From Crambe crambe (lineage: Eukaryota; Porifera; Demospongiae; Poecilosclerida; Crambeidae), in contig OZ004587.1 of NCBI GenBank assembly GCA_963924555.1, positions 7,394,075 through 7,458,074 on the forward strand: a stretch of 64,000 nt of DNA. The letters are read 5' to 3'. Made by a program: the position numbers and the translations under genes. The notes under the pieces were generated by a model. It ran no database searches. It saw only the letters and a list, made by a program, of their open reading frames with translations, and was not told where the DNA came from. Shown piece by piece: positions 25,951-36,346 of the stretch; positions within the stretch are counted from its first letter, which is position 1, and each line of letters starts with the position of its first letter.

Positions 25951-25956
25951 AATAAA
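25951..25956 (+). terminator. Polyadenylation signal AATAAA
   Basis: Lies about 150 bp after the TAG at 25800-25802 and is the first canonical signal downstream of the semaphorin-like gene. Confidence 0.6.
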
Positions 25957-27490
25957 ACACTCATCACTTCACAGGAACTCCATTATAATCTCGGCTATGC
26001 TTTTATCATAGCAACGATTGCACTATAGCTAGCTTATTTTTATGCAATTCTCTCATGATATTTATTCATATAACTCTGAGCATGCGCAGCTACCTTAACT
26101 TGCGCATCTGCCATGAACTTTTCGGTGTGCTCCCAGCTAGGTATGGGATGAGCTTATGCCTCCCATTTGCCTTCAACCCAGCTGTTGTTGAATGAGGAGA
26201 GCATCATTTTAGTGGCAACACCTCTGACAACTATTATGAAGGACCAGGTGTACATGTAATTACTACAAAGAATAATGCTAGAGAGTAGTATATAGCAGCT
26301 ATTATTGAATTGCATCTACAAAAGAGTTCAATAGGAAGAGTGTTTAGTGGGAGCAAGTATATAAAAAAAGTGTGAAGTGAGGTACAAGCATCACCCCAGA
26401 TCTGCAAAGCTGATTAAATCACAGCGGTTGTTGAATGGGGAGCTGTATTCAGCCAGGCTGTGGGGTTTGTGATTGATGAGGCCTATATCAAAGTATCATC
26501 GATGGTATGCTGGTTCTTATCTTGGTGCATGGACTTGCTATTTTTTTCCTCAACAAACAGCAGGTGACAATGAAGTGGATGATGTTAAATTGCGGGGTTG
26601 AGTCTCATTCGTTTTGGTGAGCTATAGGTTTTGTAACAGCATAGATACACATATGTATCTATGGTAACAGGAAGCACTTTCTGCACGTGTGACAAATGCA
26701 GTGGGTTCTATTGAGCATGCGCGTTACTATCTATACAAAAACTGCCCAATCACTCCTTATTGCACATGCCCACACACATTAATTGAAAAAAGAAAACACC
26801 GAAATCTGGGTATTAGCTAAGTGCAGCCATTCATTTCTTCAGGTTCTTCTTCACCGCTGCACCTTCTCATTCTCTGCCAAGTGAAAATATTGAAGCCTCT
26901 TCATCAGTCAATCATCCCTGACGAATATAACATTCAAAATTAATCATTGAGCTTTTCTTAGCATATAAATTCAATTAACCCAACTTATAATATTATATTA
27001 TATATTATATATATTATATATTATATTATATTGGGTACGGGTAAGGGGTTACTTGACTCACGTATTGCTGAAGGGGGAGTGAAGAGTAGGGATTTAAGTT
27101 GGGTGTATATATGGGTGTGGATATTGAAATTTTAGGAGGGGTAGGAGTGATAGGAATGCAGCTAAATTTTACTGCTATCCCTACTTCACTTTTTATTTAG
27201 AAGAAATTTTTTGCATTCACTTGTTATTAAAAGAACCAAAATAAAATTTCCAATCACTGCTTAAGGATATAAATTCTTTAGCTATTTCAACTTGAGTGGA
27301 ATGTGAGGGGGCAATGCCCCCCCCCCCCCCCCCCCCCCTTTCCTACGCCTATGTATTTGTAGGAATAAACTTGAAGTTCTGAGCTAAAATTTATTTCATA
27401 CAGTAAATCTATGCCCTAGTGTATTATAGTATCATTGGCATAAGTCTTACCTCACGGATCTTGTCAGAACAGCAACTTTGACGAAAGTGT

Positions 27491-27645
27491 TACAGTGGTT
27501 TGCAGGTTGCTTGACACAGTACTTCAGTCAGCAAGGTCACATGGACCAATCAGATTCATGCTAACATCATTGCCTGCAAATCTGATTGGTCCATGTGACC
27601 TCGGTGGCTGCAGTACTAATGTCAAGCAACCTGAAATCTACTGTA
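27491..27645. mobile_element. Hairpin MITE, copy 1
   Basis: A near-complete palindrome of about 155 bp. TACAGTGGTTTGCAGGTTGC at the left pairs with GCAACCTGAAATCTACTGTA at the right, and the centre GACCAATCAGATT also pairs with its complement. It closely resembles the element at 27745-27900. Confidence 0.85.
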
Positions 27646-27744
27646 TGTCATTCAGCTGTCAACGCGCCTAGCACCTCGGTTGTTAGTTGCTAATGAGAGC
27701 ACGTGATCCGTTTCCAATCCCGCGCCTGTAAACGTTAAACCTCT

Positions 27745-27900
27745 TACAGTGGATTGCAGGTTGCTTGACACTAGTACTTCAGCCAGCAAGGTCACATGGA
27801 CCAATCAGATTCATGCTGACATCATTGCCTGCAAATCTGATTGGTCCATGTGACCTCGGTGGCTGACGTACTAGTGTCAAGCAACCTGCAATCCACTGTA
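27745..27900. mobile_element. Hairpin MITE, copy 2
   Basis: Same family as 27491-27645 with better matched arms: TACAGTGGATTGCAGGTTGC and its complement GCAACCTGCAATCCACTGTA. Confidence 0.88.
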
Positions 27901-28158
27901 CAGCGGTTTTCCAAAATCTTGCAACTGCAGAAAGCGAGTCACATGATCAATATGAGCAATCTGACCAACCAGTTCGCTCCAATCACTTCCGCTTTCCGCC
28001 TTCCTGTTGCAAGGTTTTGGAAAACCGCTGTACACGATCTTTGCAACGGGAAAGCCAAAAGCGGAAGTAATTGAACCCTACTGATTGGTCAGATTCCTCA
28101 TATTGATCACGTGACTGGCTTTTGCAGCTAGTTGCAAAGATCGTGAAATCTTCTGTAC
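27899..28158. mobile_element. Compound hairpin element
   Basis: Immediately abuts the preceding MITE. TACAGCGGTTTTCCAAAA pairs with TTTTGGAAAACCGCTGTA near 28015-28032. A second, larger pairing joins CACATGATCAATATGAG with its complement near 28105. It is non-coding; an open frame across it is incidental. Confidence 0.7.
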
Positions 28159-28645
28159 CTATGTATACGATTGCACATAAATTATGTCACCAGACCACTA
28201 TTACTCAAGTCGGTGGGCGGTGCTATGCCATACTATGCCCGGCCAGAAGCTCAGCTCAGATTAATTGTATTGATGGAAGATGAAAGTAAGTACTATCTGG
28301 ATATGCCTCAAGTTAGTTCTGCTTTCATAATATTAAGCACTGCGCAGTGGGAACAAAATGAAAGTCGAGGGCGGGAGAGTCACACCACATAAATGCCGGA
28401 ATGTCTGGGACAGTCCCGGATTTAAGCTTCTTTGGTGTGTACAGTTTACATAGTGCCTTCTCAGCTATACTGTGTGTGGTGTGTAGGTGTGGCTTTTATA
28501 TAAAGCAGGGGCGTAACTAATATTGTTCATAGGTTGCATGTTAACCCCCCCTTTCACCTACCAACTCTCAATGCACTGAAGTATGGCCATAGCCTAACCT
28601 GGGTAGTTATATACAGTAGTTTGTATAACAATTGTCTTGCATCAG

Positions 28646-29835
28646 GCTAATCTCGTAAACCAGACCCTATGCGCGAAAAGCGGAAGGGTTAGGTGAGTGT
28701 GGTATACCGTAGATATATGACACGGAACAGGATTGGTTACTTCTCCAATTAAGCCTTGAGGTGCGTGCCATCTTTGTTGTCTAGTGTGCAAGCGCGCCAA
28801 GTGGCGGTAAAATTGAAAATAGTGCAAGTGTTTCATTTGCTGCACAATGGCTGGGAAGCTCAAGTCTTGGATGTACAGACAGGAGAATAGTACTTTTTAG
28901 AGTGTCAGGAACTGTTTAGGGCTGCAATTTCCCAAGTCAGAGGCGGAGGAACCACTGGGGCACAAATGTTTCACAATGGCAATATGCCCCCTCCTCCCCC
29001 CCCCCCCCCCCAATTGAAATGATCTTCCTCCACCTCTGCAAGTGATTAAGGAAGCCGGCAAAAAAAATGCAGTCTCCTATGCAGAGAAGTTGTTGAATGA
29101 ATAGGGATGAAGCCATGATAGTTGCCAGCTGCTCCTTTGTAATGGACCTAAGCTTTGACGAAGGTGGCCGCCAAGAGTCACCATGTAGCTAGTGAAGTTG
29201 TATCATAGTTCCAGGATATTGCAAAGGTACATAGTTCTAGGATATTTGCAACAGATACATACATTAACTTAAGTTTAACTAATGAACTAATGCATGCATC
29301 CAAAATATCCGGGCCTCCAATTTCTTCATATTTCAGAACAGTGCATGGATCTGGTGGATAGAGAGGGATCTCATTTACATCAGTGACACTATGTTCTCCT
29401 TGTTTGCTGCCATGGAAGTAGAGTTGAGGTCCCTTCCTCCCATTTCTGCATGCAAACAGGTCATCAGTCTCCAATCCTGTTCCGTGTCATATATCTATGG
29501 CTATACCAGTTTTGTTCCATTCCCCAGGAATTTCTTTGCTTATGGAGAATCACGTGCTCACGTAAAGATTAATAAAATGTGACTGGCTTTGCAAATTATT
29601 TTATCATGGTCACAGGATCTAGGAGTTGGACTACATCGATGAGTGATATCAGGTCAGTGATAGCTTCACTTGACTTACCGCCTGAAGAGAAAGCAAGAAG
29701 AGAGTGCCTTGTGCGTGCATGTTATTACTAATGATATTCATAGGTTAGTGGGCGTGTAATTAAATTCCTCTGCAACAAAACTGATATAGCATACTTCCGC
29801 TTTTTCGCATGTAGGGTCTGGTTCACGAGACTAGC
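28646..29835. mobile_element. 1.2 kb inverted-repeat element
   Basis: The left end has GTAAACCAGACCCTATGCG and AAAAGCGGAAG. The right end has the complements (CTTCCGCTTTTTCGCAT, AGGGTCTGGTTCACGAG). A second inverted pair lies inside: ATATATGACACGGAACAGGA near 28712 against its complement near 29474. The interior has an open minus-strand frame at about 29178-29474 of unknown origin. This looks like a non-autonomous DNA transposon that may carry a captured fragment. Confidence 0.7.
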
Positions 29836-29880
29836 ATCAGGCAGGGATAGGTGGTGGCCTTGAAGTATTTGTGGCTTGGT

Positions 29881-30411
29881 ACTGTAGATTTCAGGTTGGT
29901 TGTCAGAAAGGTTAGGGGAATAGGTGGATACAGTTTGTCCTATGGTTTACACAACTGCATGGATTGAATAGGACATAAAAGGATTGGGTTTCTTAGGTCC
30001 TTGTAAGCCACTACCTATTTCTCATTCCTTATGGACAACCATCCTGAAATCTACAGTAGCAATAAAATGTTTTCATAGCCCTATTGTTCTTAGCTGCTGC
30101 CATCTCTGACAGTGGATTGCAGTAATCTTGCAACATGACACCAAACCAAAATTTACACAGCCTCCTTTAATTGTGGCTTTAGAGTTGTGCTACTTCAAAG
30201 GAGCTATGTAAATTTTGGTTTGGTGTTCCGTTGCAAGATCACTGCTATCCACTGAATTAAGGATGGTTGTCCATAAGGAATGAGAAATAGGTAGTGGCTT
30301 ACAAGGACCTAGATCCTTTATGTCCTATTCAATCCATGCAGTTGAGTAAACCATAGGACAAACTGTATCCACCTATTCCTCTAACTTACAACCAACCTGC
30401 AATGGACAGTA
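29881..30411. mobile_element. Nested inverted MITE pair
   Basis: A MITE at about 29881-30058 (ends ACTGTAGATTTCAGGTTGG and its complement) is followed by a different hairpin at 30110-30254 (ends AGTGGATTGCAGTAATCTTG and its near-complement). An inverted copy of most of the first element follows at about 30260-30411. Together they make one large imperfect palindrome. Confidence 0.75.
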
Positions 30412-31162
30412 TAGTGAGTATTTTAGCTGTGTAAGTGGTTATGTCCTAATTCCAAACCCACTTCTCCAAAAAAGGGTGCAGTTAGTCATAAGTGGGCGTG
30501 ACCAGGTCAAAATTTTTCTGCATGGATATTTCTTTCCCCTTTGTGAATCCCCCTCAATCAAGCCTATATGCCACTGCAAAGTTGCTATATTATACCACGT
30601 TTTTTTTTTTGTTTTTGTTTTTTTGTGGGTGGCTAGATTTCAAGCAAGTAACATGAGACTCTGTCAATATCTCTACCCACTCCTTGAGCAATGGAATAAC
30701 GTGGGAGCTGGCATCACTGCGAATCCTTCTCCTTTTGGGCAAATAGCTACATAGCTAAAAAAGTGCCTTGCATGAACTGAGTGTGCACGCATACAGCACC
30801 ATGGACCATCGTGTATACTTTTCAATGTCACCAAGTCACATGAAAACACAGGAAATATAATTTGAATACTGTGTCCGTTTGCCAAAAAGGTTCAACCAGC
30901 ATCATCAGACCCTCTCCTTCCTTGTGTTGGTGGGGCGAGACTAACAGCAGCTCCAATGTGGACCACCATGTACATCTGATAATGATGTGATAATGATAAT
31001 CATCTTCCCCCACCCCCAGGTTAACTAGGGCACTAGGTTGTGACCAAGTACTCTTTAGAGCTGATAGGCTCCCAAATATAAGTGTAGCGAGTGCTTGCCC
31101 TATATCCACTTTCTAAACTGCTATACTGTAGAAATCTAGTCTAATGAGCAATACTACTGCTG

Positions 31163-31165
<3 letters not shown>

Positions 31166-31194
<29 letters not shown>
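31166..31194. repeat. Poly-C tract
   Basis: C homopolymer of nearly 30 bases upstream of the first tandem paralogue. Confidence 0.95.
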
Positions 31195-31196
<2 letters not shown>

Positions 31197-31522
31197 AACC
31201 ATTTTTTGGATTTGGTCGGACAAAATGTCCTATCAAACTGAAACTCACACTGACTGTAGTAATGGGCCACATGAAGGATACAAGTTAAAATCAAAATGTT
31301 TGCACAATTAAATTTCGCTTAAAGGTTGCACATTACAATCGGTAGAACAACTGATGATAATGCCTTGCATTTTTTGCAGAAATAGCAAGCTGTAAACCTT
31401 ATGTGCATGTGCACGAACTTTAAATGCGTATCTTGCAAATGTATGAACGGTTAACTCACACCTTTCATTGGTTATTCATTATCATCTTTATAATTTTGAC
31501 TATTAGGGTGCAATTATTGAAG

Positions 31523-32860
31523 ATGGGCATGCGTACATTGGGAATCATATGCCTACTCACAGGCATAGTCATAGGCTACTTACTTCTAAGTGCAAGATTT
31601 AAAAGTCTAACATATCATCATTACAAACCAGTATCATCAGTCTGGAGGAACTTTAACCATCAGCAATCGACTCCCATCCATATGAACCAAACTGCCGATA
31701 AACCTCATAATAAATCTGGCTACGTCATAAAATCTGGCTATGGCTACATCATGGCTACACACTATTCAGATCAACTTAGAGCAGGTATGATTAACATATT
31801 TTCCATTCAGTGTTGGGCAGCATCACTGAGAGACAATCTCAGAGTGGTCCTCCCTTTTCTTCGAGATGGTTCACACCATGGTATCGATCTCTCACTGCTT
31901 GCTAACACCAGCTCAACGAAAAAAGATGGTCCTACACTTTTTGATTTAACTGATGAAGATACGTGGATGAGACATGTTGAAAGAAGGAAATTTACTCCAT
32001 TTGTTACATGGGATTATTTCTTGAACGATGCACCCAGGAAATTAATCTTGGTGGACCACTATTGCACTAAGATTGGAGACGCTTTTCGTGATGCTGCCAC
32101 AAAGTTTGCAGAGCAGCATGGATTCGAAATCATAAGGAGCATCTGTAATCCAGCTACTAAGGTACTATCACCAGGAGAATTCAGAACATTAGTGTATGAT
32201 GGAAATATTCCCCATGAAGTGGTCGTTATTTTCTATTTATACGGTGGACTTGATGCAGCTCCAACAGAAATTAGTAGAAAATATCGTGTTGGGGTTTCTG
32301 GTTTACAATATTGTACTAGGAGTGGGAATTTCCAGATGGTCCCAGTCAGCAGGAGGATTAGAAAAAATACCAAACAGTACATCCAAAAGTATCTCTCAGT
32401 GAAGAAAGGCTATGTTGCAGTGATGGCGAGATTTGAAAAACTCTTCATTAAATTTCATTTAGGACCACTTGTTAAGAAACGACTGGAGAAAGGTGGCAAG
32501 TGTATTGATAGTATCATTAATAGGATTAAATCTGATAACATTTTCTTAGCCATGGACAGTTGCAAATATGGCACAGATACCTATAGAAACGGTAAATTAA
32601 AGGCTTCCAATCAACTTGCTAAGCAGCTCTTTGGCAAACTTTTTGGCAGCAGATCAGTTACCTATGAACAATGGGAGAGTTCATTTGAAGATATATCTGA
32701 CTTTAAGGATCCTGGTTATATAGCCACTCTCCAACTGAACATTGCAGCCAATGCTGACATGTTACTGCTTGCAGGTGGAGGGAGTTTCCAGGAGTATGCA
32801 GTACAAATGATGGATTCGAGACATTCAAGAGCTAAACATATTTTTGTAGCAAACTGCTGA
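31523..32860 (+). CDS. Type II membrane protein, putative glycosyltransferase, paralogue 1
   Basis: Single-exon frame of 445 codons. The N-terminus MGMRTLGIICLL starts a signal-anchor helix (about 5-23), then a Ser/Asn/His-rich stem, then a conserved core opening at about residue 73 with YIMATHYSDQLRAG and QCWAASLRDNLRVVLPF. Near the C-terminus are VAVMARFEKLF, MDSCKYGT and NIAANADMLLLAGGGSFQ. This layout is that of a Golgi lumenal enzyme. The late Ala-Asp-Leu-Gly segment loosely recalls the donor-site region of fucosyltransferase-fold enzymes, but that is a guess. An in-frame ATG exists upstream at 31424. I prefer 31523 because all four copies align from M(G/S)MR and an acceptor-like TTTGACTATTAG precedes it, suggesting a 5' untranslated exon. 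Confidence 0.75.
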   Translation: MGMRTLGIICLLTGIVIGYLLLSARFKSLTYHHYKPVSSVWRNFNHQQSTPIHMNQTADKPHNKSGYVIKSGYGYIMATHYSDQLRAGMINIFSIQCWAASLRDNLRVVLPFLRDGSHHGIDLSLLANTSSTKKDGPTLFDLTDEDTWMRHVERRKFTPFVTWDYFLNDAPRKLILVDHYCTKIGDAFRDAATKFAEQHGFEIIRSICNPATKVLSPGEFRTLVYDGNIPHEVVVIFYLYGGLDAAPTEISRKYRVGVSGLQYCTRSGNFQMVPVSRRIRKNTKQYIQKYLSVKKGYVAVMARFEKLFIKFHLGPLVKKRLEKGGKCIDSIINRIKSDNIFLAMDSCKYGTDTYRNGKLKASNQLAKQLFGKLFGSRSVTYEQWESSFEDISDFKDPGYIATLQLNIAANADMLLLAGGGSFQEYAVQMMDSRHSRAKHIFVANC

Positions 32861-33430
32861 TATAATTATTATTTTCTAAATTATGTATGCGCATGCGCGC
32901 GTTGTGATAAACAAGTCTTGGACTCCGCCCCTAATGTATAAATTAGGTCAAAGGTCAAAAGTAAGAGAGAGCAGCTAAGCCTCTGATCGACGCTCATAGC
33001 TGTCAACCGTCCAGGGTTTCCTTGAATTGTCCAGGGATTTGGCCGTATGTCCTGGAATTTATTCATAGTGGCCGAAGTTAGTAAGCTACAGTACTGTCAT
33101 AGCTACTAGTAAATAATTGGCTTGCATATCAACTGCTCTCAAAGGATTTTCTGTGATCTGCTAAGAAAGAAGTTTAGCTAAGTAGTCCATAAAGGGTCAT
33201 CTGATGCTAGCTAGACTGCCTAGTCCATTTTTTTATGAATGTCATAGAACTGGTAAAATAGTGAAATCTATTAAAGATTTTGACTTCCAGCAGTTGGCAG
33301 ATAAGTGGTAGGTAGATAGATAGATAGGTAGGTAGGTAGCAATGTATAGCTATAGGTGGATCTTCCCATTTACATAATTATAGCCATAATTATCATGGGT
33401 GGCATTTTGTTCGTGGCTTGTCTACAATTA

Positions 33431-33641
33431 AGGTAAAGCGGGGCTATTTCGAACGGCGGGTAATTCCGTATTGTTCAAATATTTCTGAAACTACTGAAGC
33501 TTCTGAGCTCAATGTTGTAGGATATAATCTACTATAATAGTAGAATATACCTTTCAAATTAGACCTCATAAGCTCAAGGAGTTTTGAAAATATTTGACCC
33601 TACGGAATAGCCCCACCGTTCGGAATAGCCCCGCTTTGCCT
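33431..33641. mobile_element. TA-flanked MITE (AGGTAAAGCGGGG ends)
   Basis: The ends are AGGTAAAGCGGGGC and GCCCCGCTTTGCCT, near-perfect inverted repeats flanked by TA on both sides. The corresponding site in unit B reads ACAATTACCAGC with a single TA, an exact empty site. Size is 211 bp with no coding capacity. TA duplication is typical of Tc1/mariner-type transposition. Confidence 0.9.
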
Positions 33642-33675
33642 TACCAGCTTGGTGATCTTGGAATTTTTTAATTAG

Positions 33676-35711
33676 CCATAGCTACTCATCAACACTCAAT
33701 AAATTAAATCTACCATGGGAGTCTTATTTACTGCATCAGTGACTATGCTTCTACTTAGCTATCAAGCTAGCTACTAATTATCATCTTTATAATTTTGACT
33801 ATTAGGGTGCAATTATTGAAGATGGGCATGCGTACATTGGGAAATATGTACCTACTCACAGGCATAGTCATAGGCTACTTACTTCTAAGTGCAAGATTTA
33901 AACGTCTAACATATCATCATTACAAACCAGTATCATCACGGAGGAACTTCAACCATCAGCAATCGACTCCCAGCCATGCAAACCAAACTACCGATAAACC
34001 TCATAATAAATCTGGCCATGGCTACATCATGGCTACACACTATTCAGATCAACTTAGAGCAGGTATGATTAACGTATTCTCCATTCAGTGTTGGGTAGCA
34101 TCACTGAAAGACAATCTCAGAGTGGTCCTCCCATTTCTTCGAGATGGTTCACATCATGGTATCGATCTCTCACTGCTTGCTAACACCAGCTCGACGAAAA
34201 AAGATGGTCCTACACTTTTCGATTTAACTGACGAAGATTCGTGGATAAGACATGTTAAAAGAAGGAAATTTACTCCATTTGTTACATGGGATTATTTCTT
34301 GAAGGATGCACCCAGGAAATTAATCTTGGTGGACTACTATTGCACTAAGATTAGAGAAGCTTTTCGTGATGCTGCCACAAAGTTTGCAGAGCAGCATGGA
34401 TTCGAAATCATAAGGAACGTCTGTAATCCAGCTACTAAGGTACTATCACCAGGAGAATTCAGAACATTAGTGTATGATGGAAATATTCCCCATGAAGTGG
34501 TCGTTATTTTCTATTTATACGGTGGAATTGATGCAGCTCGGGTTTCTGGTTTACGACATTGTAGTAGGAGTAGGAACGTCCAGATGGTCCCAGTCAGCAT
34601 GAGGATTAGAAACAATACAAAGCAGTACATCCAAAAGTATCTCTCAGTGAAGAAAGGCTATGTTGCAGTGATGGCGAGATTTGAACAACTCTTCATTAAA
34701 TTTCATTTAGGACCACTTGTTAAGAAACGACTGGAGAAAGGTGGCAAGTGTATTGATAGTATCATTAATAGGATTAAATCTGATAACATTTTCTTAGCCA
34801 TGGACAGTTGCAAATATGGCACAGATACCTATAGAAACGGTAAATTAAAGGCTTCCAATCAACTTGCTAAGCAGCTCTTTGGCAAACTTTTTGGCAGCAG
34901 ATCAGTTACCTATGAACAATGGGAGAGTTCATTTGAAGATATATCTGACTTTAAGGATCCTGGTTATATAGCCACTCTCCAACTGAACATTGCAGCCAAT
35001 GCTGACATGTTACTGCTTGCAGGTGGAGGGAGTTTCCAGGAGTATGCAGTACAAATGATGGATTCGAGACATTCAAGAGCTAAACATATTTTTGTAGCAA
35101 ACTGCTGATATAATTATTATTTTCTTAATTATGTATGCGCATGCGCGCGTTGTGATAAACAAGTCTTGGACTCCGCCCCTAATGTATAAATTAGGTCAAA
35201 GGTCAAAAGTAAGAGAGAGCAGCTAAGCCTCTGATCGACGCTCATAGCTGTCAACCGTCCAGGGTTTCCCTGGATTGTCCAGGGATTTGGCCGTATGTCC
35301 TGGAATTTATTCATAGTGGCCGAAGTTAGTAAGCTACAGTACTGTCATAGCTACTAGTAAATAATTGGCTTGCATATCAACTGCTCTCAAAGGATTTTCT
35401 GTGATCCGCTAAGAAAGAAGTTTAGCTAAGTAGTCCATAAAGGGTCATCTGATGCTAGCTAGACTGCCTAATCCATTTTTTTTATGAATGTCATAGAACT
35501 GGTAAAATAGTGAAATCTATTAAAGATTTTGACTTCCAGCAGTTGGCAGATAAGTGGTAGGTAGATAGATAGGTAGGTAGGTAGGTAGCAATGTATAGCT
35601 ATAGGTGGATCTTCCCCATTTACATAATTATAGCCATAATTATCATGGGTGGCATTTTGTTCGTGGCTTGTCTACAATTACCAGCTTGGTGATCTTGGAA
35701 TTTTTTAATTA
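33676..35711. repeat. Segmental duplication unit B
   Basis: Begins with GCCATAGCTACTCATC-type sequence upstream of paralogue 2; the same sequence resumes at 36201 upstream of paralogue 3. The repeat period before later insertions is therefore about 2.0 kb. Confidence 0.8.
33822..35108 (+). CDS. Type II membrane protein, putative glycosyltransferase, paralogue 2 (chimeric)
   Basis: Single-exon frame of 428 codons, with start chosen by alignment to paralogue 1. The N-terminal half follows paralogue 3 (stem HANQTTDKPHNKSG; IRHVKRRKF; MRIRNNTKQ). From about 34650 the protein is the same as paralogue 1 to the last residue apart from one Lys-to-Gln change (RFEQLF), and the 3' flank also matches paralogue 1. 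About ten residues present in paralogues 1 and 3 (PTEISRKYRV-like, after GGIDAA) are missing near 34537, an in-frame deletion. The core and C-terminal motifs are intact, so it may still be made. The mosaic pattern points to unequal exchange or gene conversion. Confidence 0.72.
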   Translation: MGMRTLGNMYLLTGIVIGYLLLSARFKRLTYHHYKPVSSRRNFNHQQSTPSHANQTTDKPHNKSGHGYIMATHYSDQLRAGMINVFSIQCWVASLKDNLRVVLPFLRDGSHHGIDLSLLANTSSTKKDGPTLFDLTDEDSWIRHVKRRKFTPFVTWDYFLKDAPRKLILVDYYCTKIREAFRDAATKFAEQHGFEIIRNVCNPATKVLSPGEFRTLVYDGNIPHEVVVIFYLYGGIDAARVSGLRHCSRSRNVQMVPVSMRIRNNTKQYIQKYLSVKKGYVAVMARFEQLFIKFHLGPLVKKRLEKGGKCIDSIINRIKSDNIFLAMDSCKYGTDTYRNGKLKASNQLAKQLFGKLFGSRSVTYEQWESSFEDISDFKDPGYIATLQLNIAANADMLLLAGGGSFQEYAVQMMDSRHSRAKHIFVANC

Positions 35712-36198
35712 CCGTAGTCACTGTAATTCAAGCGCCACTATAATTTAAGCGCCAGCTAGCAACTAATCACATTTTATTAGTTGTTAGAAAAGCGCCACAC
35801 CTCTTCCTGTATTATTTTTAGGCGGCGCTTAAATAAATGCAACCCACGTGGTCATTATTGAAGCAGCTTTTTTGAGAGGTGATATCGTCCAAGCAGACTT
35901 CCATCAAGAGCTTTTTGCCATGTTCTTGCTGTGTTAGGTATTCAGCATTGAGCACTGGGGTCCAAACTGCCTGATACACGTGAAATCCCCTCACAACACT
36001 GCTGAATGACAGCTGAAAGTGATTGGCACTGCTAGGAGCCATCTCCACGTTTTTGCAGTCCAGATAAGCTACAATTAACTAAGCGCCACTGTAATTTAAG
36101 CGCCACGCCCAGAGGAAGTGCATTTTTTAAGCCATAAGCTAAGCGCCACGCCTACATTGAATTATTATTTTCTGGCGCTTGAATTACAGTGACTACGG
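35712..36198. mobile_element. TA-flanked MITE (CCGTAGTCACTG ends) with captured fragment
   Basis: The ends CCGTAGTCACTGTAATTCAA and the exact complement TTGAATTACAGTGACTACGG are flanked by TA. Unit A has the empty site TTTAATTAGCCATAG. Size is 487 bp. Inside are further AAGCGCCACTGTAATTTAAGC-like repeats and a minus-strand coding-like stretch. Confidence 0.9.
35818..36060 (-). pseudogene. HIRAN-like domain fragment inside the MITE
   Basis: The minus-strand frame encodes SFSSVVRGFHVYQAVWTPVL, then NAEYLTQQEHG. This resembles the VRGYHVYxxIWxPxxGExL start of HIRAN-like domains found in many invertebrate repeat-associated genes. After about 35 residues the resemblance fades and the frame runs out. 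It is probably a captured and decayed piece, not a gene. Confidence 0.45.
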
Positions 36199-36346
36199 TA
36201 GCCATAGCTACTCATCGACACTCAATAAATTAAATCTACCATGGGAGTCTTATTTACTGCACAGTGACTATGCTTCTACTTAGCTATCAAGCTAGCTACT
36301 AATTATCATCTTTATAATTTTGACTATTAGGGTGCAATTATTGAAG

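Larger units (their letters stand above)
25957..31476. other. Repeat-rich interval without a recognised gene
   Basis: Holds several hairpin MITEs and an inverted-repeat element (annotated separately), AT-rich stretches (for example 26990-27035) and C homopolymers at 27317-27339, 28989-29011 and 31166-31194. A short open frame ending near 26935, after TTCTTCAG, has no recognisable domain. Confidence 0.6.
31477..33680. repeat. Segmental duplication unit A
   Basis: The paralogue 1 coding region plus its 3' flank is repeated as unit B. The flank from 32861 (ATGCGCATGCGCGCG, then GTCCAGGGTTTCC, then GTAGGTAGGTAG) is nearly identical to that after paralogue 2. The main difference is a MITE at 33431-33641 present only here. 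Confidence 0.85.

Noticed and set aside
32881-33066. Identical 61-residue minus-strand frames after paralogues 1 and 2 (second at 35129-35314)
   Set aside because: Identity is due to the segmental duplication. The frame crosses repeat-like CCAGGGTTTCC sequence and has no protein family.
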